Counted from the first letter of the stretch, positions 9,501-18,189 are shown. The stretch is DNA of 64,000 nucleotides from Candidatus Raymondbacteria bacterium RIFOXYA2_FULL_49_16 (GCA_001789205.1 MFYT01000019.1:3157-67156), one strand, 5' to 3'. Notes: generated by a model from the sequence alone, not told the origin. Numbers and translations: made by a program.

Positions 9501-11994
9501 TCCCATGCGTAATGTCACGCGTACCGGTATTATCGCTTACCTCGATTTTGGCGGGGGTATTATTGTGACAGACACGGTTTACTGTATGGTCGATATTTCA
9601 TTTATCGATTCTTTTATTATGGTGTTCCCCGACTACCCGATAATCGCGGGCGACACCTTTTCTTTCACTATCATTGCCATAGACCAGAACGGGGACACGG
9701 TGAGGAACCCGGTGCGTCTGCCCAATGGCTATACGCTCTCCCTCAATACCCTGCTATTGCTCATGGGCGCTTCTGATACGCTGCTTTTAAACGACACCAC
9801 AGCGGGCATCACAGACCCGTTCCTGAACGGTATTTCCATCAACAACGGTGTGTTGTATTTTGCCGGAGACAACCTGCTTGTCATCAGCTTCACCTATCCG
9901 ACCAAGACCGGGACAGCCACTTATACCGATACTATCCGCATTTCGGTGCGGGCCGGTCCGCCCGACTCTATTGCTGTTATTCGTGAAAAGGACAGCACTC
10001 TTGCTGTGAGCGATACGCTCAGTTCGGTGCATACGGAAACATCCGATTCTGTGCTGTTTTATCAGATTGTGCTCTACGACCGTTTTGGCAATGCCATTCC
10101 CGCTTCCAGCGGTTTTTACGACAGCCTTGTGGTCACCGTGTCCGGCACGCTCGATACAGCGGGTATTATTCGCGACGGCAATCGGATTGGTTATTCCGCG
10201 GCAAACGCTCTTGATGGCGCAAGCGGGACCATTACCGTGCGCTACACCGGGCCTTCGGCTGATATTGCCTACGCGTTCGATTTGCTGATTGTTCCTGTTG
10301 CACAGGTGCTTTTAATTGAGACGCACGAGTGGGTTCCTGACACAGTATCGGGCATTGCTTTTATCCGCACGGTGCTCGATTCGGTTCTGGGCATTGATCC
10401 TGATTCCCTGTGGATTGCTTTACAGGCCAGAGGGTCTTCGCAGAACCAGGTATATCTTGCTGCTTTGCAGGCCAATGGATACATGCCCTTCAGAGACGGG
10501 TATCTCGACTATTTGGATATTACCCTGAGCATGCCTTTTGCGTTTAAGAATACATATATCAGCGCAATCAGATTCGACGCGCAAACCTATGATGGTCCTG
10601 ACAGCGTAGTATGGCGGGTCTCTGATTTGGGCCGCACCATTCGCCTTCTTCCGCGCGGACCGGGCAATACACTCTGGCGGCTGTGGCTTATTACCAACGC
10701 GGGCCAAAGCGTGCATGCTCCTTTTGAGACAGGCTTGCTGCCTTCGGTCTCATTCGACAACAATGCCATACGGCAGGCGAACAGTCATACTAATTTTCCA
10801 GTACTCATCGGCACTGATGGTGATATCTATTCCACGGACATGGCGATTACCGTTGATTCAACACCGCCGGTCATTGCTGGGTTCAGATTCCAGAACAACG
10901 CCTGCAAGATCGGGGAGCCTGAGAACAGGATTTTCATATCTTTCAGCGAACCTGTTGCCACTGGTGCTATCTCGATTTTTTCCTCTATTACCGCGTTTAC
11001 CATCGATTACCGGACGCGGACTGACAGCGGGTTCATGAGCACCGCGATTTTAGAGGCCAGCCCTTCGGGCAGGGTATACGACACGCTTGAAGCGTGGAGC
11101 TATGATGGCGACGCTGCATACACCATGACGTATGAAGCGGTTGTTAACAAGGACTCAAACGCGGTCTTTATTCCGGGCATGACCAAGATCCGTTTTTCGG
11201 TCAAACCGGTCAATACCCAGTTTGCCGATGCCACGGGAAACCGCGGGTGTGTGTCCGCGAACCGGAAAGCGGTCCTTGTTTCTGACGGGCAGACAGACGC
11301 ATATGTCTGTTCGCTTATCGGTACAACGATTATCTCGCGGTACGATGCCATGACCTTTGCGTGGGGCGGCAGTACCGAGGGAGGCACGCCACAGGCTGTT
11401 CCGCTTTTCCATTTCTTCGGGTTTACGGTCAACATGCTGCAGATTGTTGCGGACAACCCGCGTACCTTTGTAATCATTGATGACGCGGTAATCAGCGGTA
11501 GGCACTTTGTGGTGTGCGATTTTGACACTACCACACCGCTTATCGAGACCATGGTCAAGATCTACGATGTGTACGGTAACCTTGTGGCCTCGCCTGCCAC
11601 AAACGCCGCCCTGAGCGCCTCGTTCACCGTGGGTTCTCTGCGCGAGTTTATGGGCTTTGGCGCCATTGAGAACGATCTGGCTACCCTTACCATAAGCGAT
11701 ATCGAGAAGTCCTATTCGATAACCGAGGCTGTTTCGCCTTCAGATCCTGACACTTTACGGCCCATATATCCCACAACCCTTTCGCTGGGCTACGATTATC
11801 TTTCAGGGCGCTGCGGTCCAAGCACAGGGCGTGATTTGTGCATGCCTGCGTGGAACTGTTTAAACGCCAAGGGCAGGCTTGTGGCTCCTGGCGGATATGT
11901 GGGAGCGCAGGACATCAGGACCGGCCGTATTGTAACCGAGGCAGTCAAAAAGATCCTGGTTACCAGCGGCTCTACCCGCAAATCAAGCTACTAA
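6568..11994 (+). CDS. Giant secreted vWA and Ig-like surface protein
   Basis: The protein has about 1808 residues from ATG 6568. A TTG 12 codons upstream is less likely because it would bury the signal peptide. Signal peptide 1-26 (LSASAQ). A von Willebrand A-like domain spans about 72-285 with strands DVIFLTD, CALLRFAS, PVIIALTTG and IKVFIVGVGSG. The MIDAS DxSxS motif is replaced by DNGPK, so canonical metal binding is doubtful. The remaining 1500 residues are Asp/Thr/Ser-rich beta repeats ending in a FlgD/sorting-like module (KIYDVYGNLV and WNCLNAKGRLVAPGGYVG). The upstream region is AT-rich without a Shine-Dalgarno site. It is likely an exported adhesin or surface structural protein. Confidence 0.8.
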   Translation: MNCRIVFSLLSVLSAVLLLPLSASAQSSTAQVWVRRTVVPSSINYEGAPANTQATVNLWSWASGDSVAVGKPIDVIFLTDNGPKIQSRLPGDPHNWISPNRIEGAYNASVNFIDSFFTSSERCALLRFASNVDTAFYYTTNYPYAKGQLDSSLTGDATEQGNAMWKGILASAQYAVANLRPNVTPVIIALTTGNDRNSYQQGLPPGALGNTEAEAVDSVLSYLESARVAGIPIKVFIVGVGSGVNDNDGLMTMMADSVGGMYIHTEDGIGIDSVFQDIGQRLVDIVGIRVSPTKPMFVDVLGPGIHYVPGSFLQVGSQGDLTPAFSVDTVNGLTRITLALDTIKLGQLFLVRYNITAAVTILDTTHAVLTRTNNTQLNDSVNYSRIQYMDIFGRVTEKPIPQNFVLVKSGVSAIRLSLSPDTLIPPSLTKVVPLEYTSTAPAVFPDTTLYALLELDMTGEVLYTPATVTWNFTPLSGWTAPLLYNVQDDQQGMGITVPFDNAGLCTLTIELTMQGLIYRDYLIFSAYGEGSVEKIIGVAIDDDTLTRQFIDPPRLLIAGNRAELNAYSQPLFARAITNHGNILPLSASWSASGFSIYQSQLGAAFTGTHQQRTFGISVATTETAQSDSGLITIDSGGLSFSFTLAILDTSHYDVVNTIAIYDNYYAGNTDSIEAHYSGQQSQEVYSPGLGDSLTFWPLLFDASGTPVQYMDVATAVWQRNNNPPVTASYYVVRGGVPMLEERLTVTFVGQSGDTLTDTVTIRWGYGSIRHISLESRPGHIGDTVSAPLTALVIPANADTMRGIYAVVRDEYGYCVYDGSDNNFTAYAAWSVSVPGVLTYIDIPADTTSLGWIHRKGTPGSQTTAYLVASGVNLVGLYNQKDSIALTLLTYSFDSLVIQACASPSPLIDTTGHVYAVGEDIPKSALLFLTAGQDTSVVRARIRRDDTNAWVSWPVSWRLTDMYFVDVSGFPIDSQMTIIPMRNVTRTGIIAYLDFGGGIIVTDTVYCMVDISFIDSFIMVFPDYPIIAGDTFSFTIIAIDQNGDTVRNPVRLPNGYTLSLNTLLLLMGASDTLLLNDTTAGITDPFLNGISINNGVLYFAGDNLLVISFTYPTKTGTATYTDTIRISVRAGPPDSIAVIREKDSTLAVSDTLSSVHTETSDSVLFYQIVLYDRFGNAIPASSGFYDSLVVTVSGTLDTAGIIRDGNRIGYSAANALDGASGTITVRYTGPSADIAYAFDLLIVPVAQVLLIETHEWVPDTVSGIAFIRTVLDSVLGIDPDSLWIALQARGSSQNQVYLAALQANGYMPFRDGYLDYLDITLSMPFAFKNTYISAIRFDAQTYDGPDSVVWRVSDLGRTIRLLPRGPGNTLWRLWLITNAGQSVHAPFETGLLPSVSFDNNAIRQANSHTNFPVLIGTDGDIYSTDMAITVDSTPPVIAGFRFQNNACKIGEPENRIFISFSEPVATGAISIFSSITAFTIDYRTRTDSGFMSTAILEASPSGRVYDTLEAWSYDGDAAYTMTYEAVVNKDSNAVFIPGMTKIRFSVKPVNTQFADATGNRGCVSANRKAVLVSDGQTDAYVCSLIGTTIISRYDAMTFAWGGSTEGGTPQAVPLFHFFGFTVNMLQIVADNPRTFVIIDDAVISGRHFVVCDFDTTTPLIETMVKIYDVYGNLVASPATNAALSASFTVGSLREFMGFGAIENDLATLTISDIEKSYSITEAVSPSDPDTLRPIYPTTLSLGYDYLSGRCGPSTGRDLCMPAWNCLNAKGRLVAPGGYVGAQDIRTGRIVTEAVKKILVTSGSTRKSSY

Positions 11995-12057
11995 AACCTC
12001 TATTCTGTTGGCAATACGATCAAGACCAAAGCAATAACCCTGGTCACATAACAGCGC

Positions 12058-13146
12058 CTACAGCACAGTTTTTGCCCGCAATATCTCGCTGACAATTTCA
12101 AGCTTTTGGGGGCATCTGGCCTCGCACTCTCCGCATTCCGTGCATTTGTCAATATCGGCTCTGAATATCCAGTTGTTGTTCAGCCAGGAGCGAAGGTCTT
12201 TCTTTTCCATGCCGTAGCGCTGAAAATCGCGCATGGATTTCATAAGCTTGTGCGGCTCAAAGGTGTGCGGGCACTCTTTGCAGTATTCGCAGCTTGTGCA
12301 GAATTTGCCTTCGGTGAATTTGATTGCGTCCATCTTTTTTATCAGGTCCTGCCTGAACGCGTCATCAAGCCTGTCGGCCCTTTCAAGCGCTATCAGGTTC
12401 TCGTCCACCTGATAGGACCGTGACATGCCCGTGATGCAGGTGGTGATGTTTTGGTTGGCCACGAGGAACCTGAGCGCGCCGTACCAGGGATCGCGGCCCG
12501 CACTGGTCAGGAAATCAAAAGCCGGGTCCTTGCCCATGCCAAAGATGCCGCCAGCCAGGGGGTTCATGATGATGACGCCCACGCCTTTTTTCGCCGCATA
12601 GGCGATCTGTTCCTCTTCCTCGCGGTTCATGAGATTGTATGATACCGTTGCGCAGAGAAAGACCCCTGAGTCGATCGCGGCCCGAAAGACATCGGGCTTG
12701 CCATGAAAGGTGAAGCCCAGGCCGTGTTTAATCACCCCTTCTTTCATGGCCTTTTGGACCCCTTCAAGCATGCCGCCTTTCTTCAGTACATCGCGGAGTA
12801 TTTCGTGGGTTTCGCAATTCCAGACCTGATAGAAGTCGAGATAGTTAAGACCGGTCTTTTTCAGCGCCTGGTCTATGGAGGCGCGCACTGCGTCGGCCGA
12901 TGGAGCGCTCATCCAGTTCGCTTTTGACGAGAAATATATTTCATTGCGTCTTTTTTTAATTGCCCGGCCCAGCCATTCTTCGCTGTGTCCATTGATGTAT
13001 CCGGACGAGGTATCGACATAATTAAAACCCGCGTCAAGGCCCCGCTGTATGGTGTTGTGGCAGTCCTCCTCAGTTTCCCAGCGCATGCCGCCAAAGCTGA
13101 AGATGGAAAGCCGTATGCCGGTGTTTCCCAGCGGCCGGTATATCAT
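12058..13146 (-). CDS. Aldo/keto reductase with C-terminal 4Fe-4S domain
   Basis: The 362-residue protein has an aldo/keto reductase barrel (about 1-275) with Asp45, Tyr50 and Lys75 of the catalytic tetrad. The usual His position reads VWN, as in the ferredoxin-fused subgroup. The C-terminal part carries CTSCEYCKECP at 283-293 and CTECGECEARCP at 335-346, two cysteine groups for iron-sulfur binding. It is therefore a redox enzyme that probably passes electrons between an iron-sulfur centre and a carbonyl or flavin partner. The start codon overlaps the stop of the flavoprotein gene (ATGA), showing tight coupling. Confidence 0.92.
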   Translation of the reverse strand: MIYRPLGNTGIRLSIFSFGGMRWETEEDCHNTIQRGLDAGFNYVDTSSGYINGHSEEWLGRAIKKRRNEIYFSSKANWMSAPSADAVRASIDQALKKTGLNYLDFYQVWNCETHEILRDVLKKGGMLEGVQKAMKEGVIKHGLGFTFHGKPDVFRAAIDSGVFLCATVSYNLMNREEEEQIAYAAKKGVGVIIMNPLAGGIFGMGKDPAFDFLTSAGRDPWYGALRFLVANQNITTCITGMSRSYQVDENLIALERADRLDDAFRQDLIKKMDAIKFTEGKFCTSCEYCKECPHTFEPHKLMKSMRDFQRYGMEKKDLRSWLNNNWIFRADIDKCTECGECEARCPQKLEIVSEILRAKTVL

Positions 13147-14345
13147 GATTGTCTCCTGGACTGGATGTTTCTTTTTACCACAGGGGGAAGTATTTTCAGA
13201 AAAGCGAGAAAGCAGGCGCGGTAGAATTTCATCTCGTTAAACTGGTCCGCGGTTCCGAACGCGGCGTTGACCGAGGCAAAGAGCCGGTCGATCTCGTCAT
13301 CGCGCAAGGAATAGAAGAGTTTTTGCGCCCTGCGCTGCCATTTGAGGATCCAGCCGTATTTTTTTGTATAGATCTGTTCGTATACATGGCATTTATGCGT
13401 CTTTCCCTCGTTGATCAGTCTCAGCAGGGTTTGCACATAGAGATCAGCGTCCTCCATGCTGTTCATGATGCCGCCGCCGGAAAAGGGGTTTGCGTGGTGG
13501 GCCGCGTCGCCAATGAGCGTCACGTTGCCTTTGACGAATTGTTTCAGACCGCCGTCGATGGGAATACCGCCCGCGACGGTCCGCACAATACGCGCATCGG
13601 GCAGATAATCGCGCATGAACGCATCGAGATACGTTTTGGGAGAAGCAGCCGTTCCCGCGCCTGCCCGGATGAGCGCGATGCCAACATTCGCCTCGCTGTT
13701 TCCTTTGGGGAAGATCCATATGTATCCATGAGGGGCGACTGCGCTGCCTACATGGAAGCCGATAGTGTCGTCCCTGCCCGAATATTGGTTGACGCGGTAT
13801 TCGACGCATGAATAGATTTCCGGAAGCTGGCAGATTGTGGGCAAACCAGCCATGCGTCCTACCGACGATTCCGTGCCATCAGCGCCTATGACAAAATCGC
13901 ACCCTATGGACCGCACCCGTGTTGCGGTTTTCACTGAAGCGTGGGTCGCCCTGCCTGTGTTGTCGAACGAGAGGCCGCAGACTTCAGCGTTTGTGATGGC
14001 CTGCGCGCCAGCGGCAGCGGCGTTTTCAAAGAGCATGCGGTCAAAGATGCTCCGATCGAGCATGATGGGCGAACGGGGCACGCTGCGGCAATAGGCAATG
14101 CGGCTCGGGCCCATGACCATGCATTTTTCAATGGTCGCGGTGATGAACGCGGAATCGGGTGCAATGAAACGGGCGAGGTCGTCGCGGTATCCGGCAAGCT
14201 CCGCGCAGCGGACCGGCAGGCCCACGTGCGTGCGCTTCTCGCAGAGAAGCACGGACATGCCTGCCTGGGCGGCCCGCAGGGCGGCGACCGAACCAGCGGG
14301 TCCGCCGCCCGCTATCACAATATCGTATTTATCCTTGAGGTTCAA
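13143..14345 (-). CDS. Geranylgeranyl reductase family flavoprotein
   Basis: The 400-residue protein has an N-terminal FAD Rossmann motif (GGGPAG at 13-18), the second FAD segment FVIGADG (151-157), the family signature GYIWIFPKG (207-215) and the third FAD motif LIGDAAHHANPFSGGGI (278-293). These place it in the geranylgeranyl reductase/digeranylgeranylglycerophospholipid reductase family, which saturates prenyl chains and often uses ferredoxin. It starts at TTG 14345 with GGAGGCGC upstream and overlaps the ferredoxin gene by 17 bases. Its isoprenoid or quinone substrate is not deducible from sequence. Confidence 0.88.
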   Translation of the reverse strand: MNLKDKYDIVIAGGGPAGSVAALRAAQAGMSVLLCEKRTHVGLPVRCAELAGYRDDLARFIAPDSAFITATIEKCMVMGPSRIAYCRSVPRSPIMLDRSIFDRMLFENAAAAGAQAITNAEVCGLSFDNTGRATHASVKTATRVRSIGCDFVIGADGTESSVGRMAGLPTICQLPEIYSCVEYRVNQYSGRDDTIGFHVGSAVAPHGYIWIFPKGNSEANVGIALIRAGAGTAASPKTYLDAFMRDYLPDARIVRTVAGGIPIDGGLKQFVKGNVTLIGDAAHHANPFSGGGIMNSMEDADLYVQTLLRLINEGKTHKCHVYEQIYTKKYGWILKWQRRAQKLFYSLRDDEIDRLFASVNAAFGTADQFNEMKFYRACFLAFLKILPPVVKRNIQSRRQS

Positions 14346-14532
14346 GCGTCAGCGCCTCCGTGGGACAAAAGAGGATGCAGCGGCCGCATCCAGTGCATTG
14401 TTCAGGATCAATCAAAAGGGTCAGGTTGTCCATGCGCATGGCGTTTTCAGGGCAGACGGCAACGCATCCTGCGCATGAACAGCAACGCACTGCAGTGGCA
14501 CGGGCGCTTTTCCCGGTACGTACGTGAATCAT
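14329..14532 (-). CDS. Two-cluster 4Fe-4S ferredoxin
   Basis: The 67-residue protein has two complete CxxCxxCxxxC cluster motifs: Cys17/20/23/27 (CCSCAGCVAVCP) and Cys46/49/52/56 (CTGCGRCILFCP). The downstream gene is a prenyl-reductase-type flavoprotein and the next an iron-sulfur aldo/keto reductase. It is therefore probably the dedicated electron donor of this redox module, a known arrangement for archaeal-type geranylgeranyl reductases. It lies 34 bases downstream of the MFS transporter gene. Confidence 0.92.
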   Translation of the reverse strand: MIHVRTGKSARATAVRCCSCAGCVAVCPENAMRMDNLTLLIDPEQCTGCGRCILFCPTEALTLEPQG

Positions 14533-14566
14533 AAACGGAAAAGATACTTTTTTTAAAGAGGCAGTG

Positions 14567-15898
14567 TCAGTATTTCAACTTGCGGTCGAACCCGAAGAAG
14601 ACCTTGAACTTAAGCATGCTGAAAAAGAGGTCGGTATTTGAAATGGTCTCAACCTGGCGTACTTCCTTGACCCGGAAGGGTATTGCATAGGCTACCAGAA
14701 ACCGGAGGATCGAGGAGATCAGGAAGAGCATGAGGAACTTGTTCCCGAAAAGCGCCGGGACCTTGGTCGAGAAATAGCCGCCAAGGCTGGCGCCGAAAAA
14801 GAGAAAGACGCCGTTGAGCACGTTGAAATACGCAATGCACCGTGTGCGTTTTGCAGGCGAGCAGGCGTCAAAAATAAAATTAGAGGCGCTCAGGCTGAAT
14901 CCTGACCAGGCAAACCCGCCCAGTATCTGGACGAGAACCAGCAGGACCGGGTTTTTAATGAACAGCCAGAAAAACGGGGCTGCCGCAATAAGGCCTGAAG
15001 TCCACCGGATGACCCTGATGGTGCCTATTTTATCGGCAAGCCGGCCCCATCGGGTAATCATGAGCAGGGTAATGATTGTGGGCGTTGAGACAATAATGAT
15101 GTATGTCTGGTAGCTGAAATGCAGATCGTTGAGCATATAGACCGCGAAAAAGGGGCTGCAGAAACTGACCGCGAATGTCATGCTCGCGACAAAGAGGACA
15201 AAACGGGCGAAGTTGCTTACTCGCACGCGTTTGAGGAAATCGACCAGGTTGAAATAGTCCTCGTGCGTGGGTTTGCAGGGGGGCTCGTACATTTTTCCCA
15301 GGAAATAGCGCGACACTGTCCTGAAAATAGCGGCACAGGAAAAGATGATGGAAAATCCCAGGAGCGCCATGTCCTGCTTTTTGGCAAAACTGATGACAAA
15401 GCTGGCACCAAACATTGCCGCAATGGTGATAAAACCGAACAGGCGGGCGCGCCAGCCGAAATACTCGCCCCGTTTTTCCGGCGGCACAAGGTCTGACATG
15501 AGACTGCCCCATGCTGGCGCGGCAAATGCGCCGAACGTGCCGAAAAGGGTGACTAGCAGAATGGTAAGCGGTGTTGAAATCAGTTTTGCCCAGATGAGCA
15601 GGGGAATGCACGCAAGGGCAATGACCTGGAGCGTAATAAAGGAGGTTACTACCAGCCTGCGCGATCCCACCCGTTCCGTAACATCTGCGGAAAAAAGCTG
15701 GAGCAGGGCGGCTGCCAGGCTGGGAATGGCCGCGAGAAGCCCCACCTCGCGCGGTCCTGCGCCCAACACCAGGATAAATGGGGTAAAGTATTCCATGGTA
15801 AACCCGGCCATGCACGAGCCGAAAATACCGTCGTATATGGAATAGATGAGGCTTCGTTCAACTACGTTCTTTGCCTTGCGCAGGCTGAGCTGGAACAT
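14567..15898 (-). CDS. MFS transporter
   Basis: The 443-residue protein has about 12 hydrophobic segments in two halves. The loop between TM2 and TM3 has the MFS-type RVGSRR, and the cytosolic loop after TM4 has PPEKRGEYFGWRARLFG. The substrate is not recognisable. It heads a minus-strand run that continues into ferredoxin, geranylgeranyl-reductase-like protein and aldo/keto reductase with short gaps. Co-transcription is likely, and the carried compound may be linked to that redox module, but this is inference. Confidence 0.88.
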   Translation of the reverse strand: MFQLSLRKAKNVVERSLIYSIYDGIFGSCMAGFTMEYFTPFILVLGAGPREVGLLAAIPSLAAALLQLFSADVTERVGSRRLVVTSFITLQVIALACIPLLIWAKLISTPLTILLVTLFGTFGAFAAPAWGSLMSDLVPPEKRGEYFGWRARLFGFITIAAMFGASFVISFAKKQDMALLGFSIIFSCAAIFRTVSRYFLGKMYEPPCKPTHEDYFNLVDFLKRVRVSNFARFVLFVASMTFAVSFCSPFFAVYMLNDLHFSYQTYIIIVSTPTIITLLMITRWGRLADKIGTIRVIRWTSGLIAAAPFFWLFIKNPVLLVLVQILGGFAWSGFSLSASNFIFDACSPAKRTRCIAYFNVLNGVFLFFGASLGGYFSTKVPALFGNKFLMLFLISSILRFLVAYAIPFRVKEVRQVETISNTDLFFSMLKFKVFFGFDRKLKY

Positions 15899-15905
15899 GG
15901 GTTCC

Positions 15906-15964
15906 CATTAAAATAATAAATCCTCCATTCCCATTGCTTCAGGAAACAGCATGGGAATGGAGGA
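15906..15964 (-). terminator. Intrinsic terminator of the coiled-coil lipoprotein gene
   Basis: TCCTCCATTCCCAT at 15921-15934 is a perfect 14-bp inverted match to ATGGGAATGGAGGA at 15951-15964. Read on the minus strand, the hairpin is followed by a T-rich stretch (TTTATTATTTTA). This is a strong rho-independent terminator directly after the lipoprotein gene and upstream of the MFS gene. Confidence 0.85.
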
Positions 15965-15994
15965 TGTCTCTTGCCAACTACGCGATAGGCCGGG

Positions 15995-16609
15995 CTATTT
16001 TTTCTTTTTCGGTTTTTCGGTTTTTGCCGCTTTCGCGGGTTCTGCCATTTCTTTAATGAGCGACTCAGCCCTGCCAACGGCTGCCACTATCTGTTCCTTC
16101 ACAGAAGCGATCTCGCCGTTTTCGAATGAGGCCTTCAATGATGCCAGGCCATTTTCGAGATCATTGACCGCGCTTTCTAATTTTTCAGCAGCGTCCTTCA
16201 TTTTCTTGTTTTTTGACACTTTGTTCAACGCTGCCTTGGCCTCCGCGATTTTGGCTTCCTGCTTTTTAATGAGCGCCGCAACCTCGGCCTTCATCGCTTC
16301 CTTGTTTGCCGCAGCAGCAGTAAGGGCTGCCTCAGCGGACTGCATGGCGCTGGCAAGGGATTTTTTCGCCGCTTCGTAGTTTCTTCCCAACACGAATTTC
16401 GCCTTCTGTTTTTCGATTTCCGCGAGCGCGGCCTTTATTGCGTCGCTTGCCGCGGAGAATTCCACGGGAGCGTATTTCCCGGCTTCTCCTGCCTGGGCGG
16501 TCTCAACGGCCTTTTTCGCTTTCTCGACATCCTGGTCCGGGGCCTTTGCACATCCCGACATCAGGGCTGCAGCAACGCCTGCTGCGACAATGGCGTTCGT
16601 GAATCTCAT
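15995..16609 (-). CDS. Ala/Lys-rich coiled-coil lipoprotein
   Basis: The start is ATG 16609, with GGAGG 8 bases upstream, giving 204 residues. A longer frame to 16759 lacks a ribosome site and would bury the signal peptide. Signal peptide with lipobox LMSGC. The mature protein is almost entirely helical, rich in Ala, Lys and Glu with heptad character (about 30-185), and ends in a Lys-rich tail (KTEKPKKKK). This build resembles DUF4398/SlyB-like or Lpp-like envelope spacers, but no specific family is certain. It is monocistronic, with a strong terminator downstream. Confidence 0.8.
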   Translation of the reverse strand: MRFTNAIVAAGVAAALMSGCAKAPDQDVEKAKKAVETAQAGEAGKYAPVEFSAASDAIKAALAEIEKQKAKFVLGRNYEAAKKSLASAMQSAEAALTAAAANKEAMKAEVAALIKKQEAKIAEAKAALNKVSKNKKMKDAAEKLESAVNDLENGLASLKASFENGEIASVKEQIVAAVGRAESLIKEMAEPAKAAKTEKPKKKK

Positions 16610-16921
16610 ACAGAAACCTCCGGTTAATTGTGGAAATTTTGGAAAATAAAAAGGAGAACTGTCTTGTGAACAGCGTGCGGAACCAGCACAACAGTGTGCG
16701 CCCATACACGTAACTCGCTTCTTGGTGCAATAACGGGCAAGGATCGCTATGTTGGGCAATAAATTAATATTATTTCTTGCACTGGCGCAAGGCCTCTGCG
16801 AACAAGAACCGTGAAACGAGCAAGGTTCTTCAAGATTATCAGGCGCCGAACATGCGTAAATCTGTACTTTGGGTTGATTTGTTAATTATATTTGATGTGG
16901 GTTTAACGACCCAATATACCC
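16610..16921. other. Divergent intergenic region
   Basis: This 312-base gap separates the leftward lipoprotein gene from the rightward STAS gene. It must hold both promoters. The right half is AT-rich. A 7-bp inverted pair AAGAACC/GGTTCTT lies at 16804-16830. No tRNA-like fold, small gene with a ribosome site, or clear sigma-54 motif (GG-N10-GC) was seen. Confidence 0.4.
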
Positions 16922-17269
16922 ATGGATATTACCACTTATTCCGTCGGCGGATACGCCGTCATACTTATTAGCGAATCAGTCCGCAAGTACGAGGATGTTG
17001 TTTTTATCAAAAAAAAGATCAATGAGATTGTGGACAATGGCCAGATGTTTATCGCCATCAACCTTTCCAAAGTCGATTATATGCACAGCTTTTTCATCAA
17101 GATACTCACGTCCAGCTACAAGAAGCTGGTGAAAAGCGGCGGTGATATTGTGCTCATCGGGCCCAATGAATTCATCAGGAACCTCATCAATCTTCTCAAT
17201 ATCCATAAATACATCACTGTCTTCGAGAACGACGAAAGCTTCAGGGAATTCGTCAAGACCCATACCTAG
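16922..17269 (+). CDS. Divergent STAS-domain protein
   Basis: The 115-residue single STAS domain has the fold pattern of anti-sigma factor antagonists: VGGYAVILIS, then MFIAINLSKVDYMHSFFIKIL, then GGDIVLIGPN, then an ending of HKYITVFENDESFREF. The usual DSSG phosphorylation loop reads MHSFFI, so only one Ser remains and the Asp and Gly are lost. Phosphorylation-based switching may not apply. No ribosome site is obvious before ATG 16922. It is the first of four STAS-type genes within 8 kb, which suggests a partner-switching network. Confidence 0.75.
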   Translation: MDITTYSVGGYAVILISESVRKYEDVVFIKKKINEIVDNGQMFIAINLSKVDYMHSFFIKILTSSYKKLVKSGGDIVLIGPNEFIRNLINLLNIHKYITVFENDESFREFVKTHT

Positions 17270-17290
17270 GCGCCCGGCATATTTTCCATG

Positions 17291-17965
17291 TCAATTCCAC
17301 GACCCTAGCGCTTTTTCACGCGAGGGGTAGATGGTCACAAAAGGCGATGAAATATGTTTTTCGCACGCCTGGAGGGTCGCGGCGTCGGAACAGAAGATGC
17401 GTACGCGTCCCTTTGACTGTTCAACGATTTTCTGGAGGCGCTTCACGATAGGTTCAGTGATTGTGCATGCGGATACAAACCTGCTGATATCTATGAGGGT
17501 TTTGAATTCGTCGTTGAGAATGGTGTCGAGTGTGGTGATGTAGGTTTCGCAGTCTGTGTTTTCAGCTGGAAAGTCGCTGAATTTGAACACGCCCACGTTC
17601 TGAAAAAGGTCAAAATCCAGCTTAAGTGAAAGGGTCTCTTTTTTTTGACGCTCGGGCTGCTTATACGGTATCGAGGGCGCGTGCACTGTGAAGAAATTGA
17701 CCAGACTGGTAGTTTCAAGCACCTTCAGATTGTCTTCGGACACATTATCGAGAATTATGGCCCTGCCGTTTTCTTCGGCCATGTTGTGCAACTTAATGAG
17801 CGCGCCAATGGTCATACTATTCAGGAGAATAAGGTCCGCAAGATCTATCCGCATGTTGCCGCTTTTCGATGAAGTCAGAAACTGAACGCCCATTTCGATT
17901 AATTCATTAGAATTGTAAAAGGTTATTTCCGCGGGCAGTTTGTAACTGAATTCGTTATCTGGCAT
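17291..17965 (-). CDS. Tandem STAS-like domain protein
   Basis: The 224-residue protein reads as two STAS-like halves. Residues 1-105 contain RIDLADLILLNSMTIGALIKL, and residues 115-224 contain LIDISRFVSACTITEPIVKRL then RVRIFCSDAATLQA. Each keeps the strand-loop-helix core, but neither has the canonical SSG motif. AAGGAT precedes ATG 17965. It is convergent with the preceding STAS gene and divergent from the SpoVG pair. A scaffold or non-phosphorylated antagonist role is plausible. Assignment rests on pattern and neighbourhood. Confidence 0.6.
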   Translation of the reverse strand: MPDNEFSYKLPAEITFYNSNELIEMGVQFLTSSKSGNMRIDLADLILLNSMTIGALIKLHNMAEENGRAIILDNVSEDNLKVLETTSLVNFFTVHAPSIPYKQPERQKKETLSLKLDFDLFQNVGVFKFSDFPAENTDCETYITTLDTILNDEFKTLIDISRFVSACTITEPIVKRLQKIVEQSKGRVRIFCSDAATLQACEKHISSPFVTIYPSREKALGSWN

Positions 17966-18189
17966 GGAGTTATCCTTTATTAAACAGATTATTAATTTAG
18001 TTAATACCCGTGTTTTATGTCAAAATATTTGCAGATGTGACAGGTTTTGTCATATCTGGGTGTTATATTTTTAGTGCGATCTTCGAAACGATGAGCGCAA
18101 GAACAAACAAGTTCTTTGATATTCCAGTCCGGTCCGTCCCATAAGCAAAACAATTGTATTACGTATATACCAAACTTAGGAGTTTTATT

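Noticed and set aside
13149-13811. Plus-strand frame of 220 codons opposite the geranylgeranyl-reductase-like gene
   Set aside because: It is antisense to a gene with clear FAD motifs and lacks its own ribosome site.
15030-15815. Minus-strand frame of 261 codons inside the MFS gene
   Set aside because: It lies wholly inside the MFS transporter gene on the same strand in another frame, and its product is rich in His/Arg/Pro with no family pattern. A high-coding-density shadow.
16610-16921. Possible tRNA or riboswitch in the gap
   Set aside because: No cloverleaf, no anticodon stem pattern and no conserved riboswitch core were seen; only short inverted pairs are present.
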